Source: Arthrobacter sp.
GTDB taxonomy: Bacteria > Actinomycetota > Actinomycetes > Actinomycetales > Micrococcaceae
Reading direction: 5' to 3'
Assembly: GCA_030147325.1 (NCBI GenBank)
Contig: JASLAA010000308.1
Span: forward strand, 1 to 7,198
DNA: 7,198 nucleotides
The notes under the pieces are model-generated. The model was not told the DNA's origin. It saw only the letters and a program-made list of their open reading frames with translations, and made no database searches. Shown here in pieces: positions 4,974 to 7,198 of this stretch. The position numbers were made by a program, and so were the translations under genes. Every line of letters starts with the position of its first letter. Position 1 is the stretch's first letter.

Positions 4974-5459
4974 ATGACCCAGACAATCCTCGTGCTGACC
5001 GAGGAAGCCCTCACAGCCCCCGATCTGCTCAATCTCCGCACCCTGCAGGGCGACGAGCCCGCCGATCTCGTCGTCCTGGTCCCGGAGGACCGCAACGAGT
5101 CCGTCCTCGGGGAGTTCTTCAGGCACCTCAGTCTCCTCGAGGTCGGCGAGGCGTTCCGGACCTTCTCCGCCGACGACGACCGGAACGACCGCGTTGCTGC
5201 ACGGACGGCCCTGGAGCAATCTCTCGAACTACTCGTGAGGGAGGGCTTCACGGCGCGCGGGCGGACGACGACGGGCAACCCCGTCGACGCGCTGGTGCAC
5301 GAGGCTGCGGAGGGAGGAGCGGCCCAGGCCGTGGTCATCACGCGTCCCCACGCCGTGGCCGACACCTTCCATACGGACTGGGCCAACCGGGCACAGGACA
5401 AGCTCGGCATCGCCGTGCTGCACCTGTACTCCGGCTCGGGATTTATTGGCGACTCGTAG
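4974..5459 (+). CDS. Uncharacterised USP/HUP-like protein upstream of msrB
   Basis: The 161-residue soluble acidic protein has no firmly identified function. It opens with a beta strand, QTILVLTEEAL (3-13), and has further strands ADLVVLVPED (30-39) and AQAVVITRPH (117-126), alternating with helices. This looks like a universal-stress-protein/HUP Rossmann-like fold, but the ATP-binding GxxG-9x-G(S/T) signature is absent. The C-terminus VADTFHTDWANRAQDKLG (128-145) then LHLYSGSGFIGDS is distinctive, and from memory is conserved in Arthrobacter-type relatives; this would need an alignment to confirm. Its stop lies 14 bases before the msrB start, so the two are cotranscribed. A stress or redox role is inferred from that neighbour only. 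The ATG at 4974 is the only sensible start. Confidence 0.8.
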   Translation: MTQTILVLTEEALTAPDLLNLRTLQGDEPADLVVLVPEDRNESVLGEFFRHLSLLEVGEAFRTFSADDDRNDRVAARTALEQSLELLVREGFTARGRTTTGNPVDALVHEAAEGGAAQAVVITRPHAVADTFHTDWANRAQDKLGIAVLHLYSGSGFIGDS

Positions 5460-5473
5460 GCGTTGGAAGCAGT

Positions 5474-5899
5474 ATGACTACCGAACGCGACACCTACCGC
5501 CCAGAGATCGAGAAGTCCGACGACGAGTGGCGGCAGGAACTGACGGCGGAGGAATACCAGGTCCTCCGCAAGGCCGGCACCGAGCGCCCCTATACGGGTG
5601 AGTACTACGACGCCAAGACCGCCGGCACCTATGCGTGCCGGGCGTGCGGCGCCGAGCTCTTCACCAGCAACGAGAAGTTCGACTCGCACTGCGGGTGGCC
5701 CTCCTTCTGGGCCCCGCTGGCCGAGAACACGGTCCGCTACCTGCACGACCGCTCCATGGGGATGGAACGTATCGAGGTCCGGTGCTCGCGCTGCGACTCC
5801 CACCTCGGTCACCTCTTCAAGGGCGAGGGCTTCGACACCCCGACCGACCAGCGGTTCTGCATCAACTCCGTCTCCATGACGCTGGTGCCGTCGGACTAG
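5474..5899 (+). CDS. msrB: Peptide-methionine (R)-S-oxide reductase MsrB
   Basis: The 141-residue cytosolic enzyme reduces the R form of methionine sulfoxide in proteins, usually recycled by thioredoxin. Four zinc-binding cysteines form two CxxC pairs, CRAC (55-58) and CSRC (104-107). The catalytic Cys129 lies in RFCINSVSM, and HCGWPSF (72-78) supplies Cys73, positioned where many MsrB proteins have the resolving cysteine. DSHLGHLF (108-115) is also characteristic. The length is normal for single-domain MsrB; no MsrA fusion is seen. The ATG at 5474 is taken because MTTERDTYRP is the family-typical start and GGAAG (5465-5469) lies just upstream; the frame is open far upstream, but that stretch belongs to other genes. 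It is second in an operon with the USP-like gene, and a hairpin follows 40 bases after its stop. Confidence 0.96.
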   Translation: MTTERDTYRPEIEKSDDEWRQELTAEEYQVLRKAGTERPYTGEYYDAKTAGTYACRACGAELFTSNEKFDSHCGWPSFWAPLAENTVRYLHDRSMGMERIEVRCSRCDSHLGHLFKGEGFDTPTDQRFCINSVSMTLVPSD

Positions 5900-5939
5900 A
5901 CGGCAGCGCCACGGGGGCTCGACGACCTACCCCGGATGG

Positions 5940-5969
5940 ACGAAGGCCGGCCCTCGGGCCGGCCTTCGT
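5940..5969 (+). terminator. Terminator hairpin after msrB
   Basis: A perfect 13-bp stem (5940-5952 with 5957-5969) is capped by CTCG. The tail GCGTTGG has no real T-run, so this is the strong-stem, poor-tail kind often seen after actinobacterial genes. It ends the USP-like/msrB operon, 40 bases past the stop. Confidence 0.7.
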
Positions 5970-6130
5970 GCGTTGGTGGACCCTGTGAAGCTGGACTGGT
6001 CCTTGCCGTGGAGGGTCCCGGTTCGAGCGTAAGTATCTCTGTCGAGTATTCGGATTGAGAATAAGGTCAGCTGTTCTCTTGCTACGCTCGCCGCAACGGA
6101 CCCGAGCCGTCGGAGCAGAAAGCAGGAGCC
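5970..6130 (+). promoter_or_regulatory. Leader and promoter region of the DUF6421-like gene
   Basis: No gene is supported here. Bases 6030-6080 form an AT-richer island in GC-rich surroundings. The best promoter candidate is TGCTACGCT (6080-6088), an extended -10 (TGN followed by TANNNT) about 40 bases before the ATG; TTGAGA (6055-6060) is -35-like but 22 bp away, too far for a standard promoter. TAAGGT (6062-6067) is a second -10 candidate. A short inverted repeat TATTC/GAATA (6047-6051, 6059-6063) overlaps this zone and could bind a regulator. Confidence 0.4.
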
Positions 6131-7198
6131 ATGACCGTCACCCCCCTCACCCCCGTCGACACCGCGCCCCAGGACACCGCTGCCTGGCGGGCACTCAAGG
6201 CCGCAGCGGAGCAGCTGCGCCTGCTCCAGGTGAAGGACGGCTCCATCCCGGACCAGGAACACCACGGGCCTGCCGCGGTCCACGTTGCGGCGATCACCGC
6301 TGCCGTCCAGGAACTCGCCCCCCTGTTCCCCCACGACGCCGACTACCTCGTCCGCACCGTCGCCGCGTTCGAGGCGTGGCAGGAGTGCGGGTTCGCCGTT
6401 CCCGACTTCCTCGAGCCGCTGCTGGCCTTCCAGCCCCAGGAGCACCGGATCGACGGCCTGCAGCACCTCGTCGTCTTCCCCATGTACACGCAGAACGGCA
6501 GCACCAGCAGGCTCGTCGAAGCCGTACTCGTCGAGGTCCTCTGGCCCGAGTTCATCGCCGACCTCGAAGCCGGTGACTACTCGAACGCACTCTTCCTGCC
6601 CATCCGCTTCCTCGATTTCACCGAGGGCTACAACACGAACTCTGCGGTGCTCTTCCCCGAGACGGTCGCGGTCAGCTCGACGCCGACCTTCACCTGGGGC
6701 GCGATCTTCGCCGACCGGGAAGCAGCCCGGTTCCGCCGGGTGGTCCGCGCCGCCGCGGAGGTCACGCGTCTCGATCTACCGGAGGAGGCGCTCGAGCTCC
6801 TCCAGGACCAGGGACTCACGGAGAGGACCTTCGTCCTGTGGGACCTGATCCACGACCGCACGCACATGCGCGGAGACCTGCCCTTCGATCCGTTCATGAT
6901 CAAGCAGCGCATGCCGTACTTCCTCTACTCCCTCGAGGAACTCCGGTGCGACCTCACGGCCTTCCGGGAGTCGGTCAGGATCGCGAAGGACGACGGCGCA
7001 TCACCCGAGGCACGCAAGCATGCCAGGCTCGTCCAGTATGCCGTCATCTTCGATCGAATCTTCCGCTTCAGCATCACCGGGACCCGCGTGCGCAACTACG
7101 ACGGCCTCGGCGGCCAGCTGCTCTTCGCCTGGATGCACCAGCACCGCGTCCTCCACTGGACCGACACGAAGCTGACGATCGACTGGGACGAGGCGGCC
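6131..7198 (+). CDS. DUF6421-like protein, 3' end beyond the window
   Basis: The first 356 residues are visible, with no stop before the window edge. By memory of the family this resembles actinobacterial DUF6421 proteins (roughly 450 or more residues), of unknown function. There is no signal peptide or membrane segment. Notable blocks are VFPMYTQNG (115-123), IHDRTHMRGDLPFDPFMIKQ (240-259), YSLEELRCDLTAF (266-278) and VRNYDGLGGQLLFAW (320-334). HDRTH (His241, Asp242, His245) followed by EELRCD (Glu269/Glu270, Asp274) resembles the HExxH plus downstream EExxxD/E metal site of gluzincin metallopeptidases, with Asp in place of the catalytic Glu; metal binding or hydrolase activity is inference. 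The ATG at 6131 is the only start: an in-frame TAA lies at 6062 and no ATG, GTG or TTG occurs between. AGGAG (6124-6128) lies unusually close, two bases before the ATG. Confidence 0.8.
   Translation, partial: MTVTPLTPVDTAPQDTAAWRALKAAAEQLRLLQVKDGSIPDQEHHGPAAVHVAAITAAVQELAPLFPHDADYLVRTVAAFEAWQECGFAVPDFLEPLLAFQPQEHRIDGLQHLVVFPMYTQNGSTSRLVEAVLVEVLWPEFIADLEAGDYSNALFLPIRFLDFTEGYNTNSAVLFPETVAVSSTPTFTWGAIFADREAARFRRVVRAAAEVTRLDLPEEALELLQDQGLTERTFVLWDLIHDRTHMRGDLPFDPFMIKQRMPYFLYSLEELRCDLTAFRESVRIAKDDGASPEARKHARLVQYAVIFDRIFRFSITGTRVRNYDGLGGQLLFAWMHQHRVLHWTDTKLTIDWDEAA

Noticed and set aside
4885..4986. A longer start for the hydrolase at 4986.
   Set aside because: The extra 34 residues lie upstream of a good ribosome-binding site and would overlap the divergent gene; the ATG at 4884 followed by a signal-anchor is more natural.
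4622..5473. An N-terminal extension of msrB through its long upstream open frame.
   Set aside because: The extension overlaps the hydrolase start and the whole USP-like gene out of frame and is Arg/Pro-rich; MsrB homologues begin near the ATG at 5474.
4895..5812. A 305-codon minus-strand frame opposite the USP-like gene and msrB.
   Set aside because: Both plus-strand genes are well supported, and the antisense translation shows no family features.
6012..6030. A GGTTCGAGC sequence resembling a tRNA T-arm, as if a degraded tRNA or attachment site.
   Set aside because: The flanking bases do not pair as a T stem and no acceptor or anticodon arm can be drawn.

Overview
The window is high-GC bacterial chromosome, most likely from an actinobacterium of the Arthrobacter/Micrococcaceae type. 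This is inferred from the GC-rich third codon positions, tRNA genes without an encoded CCA end, TANNNT-like -10 elements and the gene content (MT0933-like small protein, CysA/SseA-type thiosulfate sulfurtransferase fused by overlap to SufE, DUF6421-like protein). No species assignment is possible by eye. I see no phage, transposon, CRISPR or plasmid functions; it reads as core housekeeping DNA.

Layout. Positions 1-540 are a tRNA cluster: Gly(GCC), Cys(GCA), Val(GAC), a strong intrinsic terminator, then an identical second Gly(GCC) that starts on the next base after the terminator's T-run, then a second terminator. Positions 648-899 (+) hold a small lysine/glycine-rich MT0933-like protein with a near-perfect Shine-Dalgarno. 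A hairpin at 920-955 separates it from convergent zapE (986-2017, -), an AFG1/ZapE-type ATPase. After a 263-bp divergent intergenic region comes a two-gene sulfur-transfer operon (+): a tandem-rhodanese sulfurtransferase (2281-3195) overlapping by ATGA with a SufE-like protein (3192-3632). The sufE 3' end overlaps by 17 bp the 3' end of an N-terminally anchored alpha/beta hydrolase on the minus strand (3616-4884). Divergent from that is a second two-gene operon (+): a USP-like uncharacterised protein (4974-5459) and methionine-(R)-sulfoxide reductase MsrB (5474-5899), closed by a hairpin at 5940-5969. The final gene (6131 to beyond 7198, +) is a DUF6421-like protein, cut by the window edge.

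How they fit. The central block has a sulfur/redox flavour: sulfurtransferase plus SufE can form a persulfide relay for Fe-S or other sulfur delivery, and MsrB repairs oxidised methionine. ZapE and the hydrolase have no visible link to it beyond position.

Most noteworthy: the DUF6421-like protein carries an HDxxH motif followed 24 residues later by EELRxD, which looks like a variant gluzincin metal site; and the second tRNA-Gly appears to have no room for its own promoter and would depend on terminator read-through. No clearly new multi-gene system was found.
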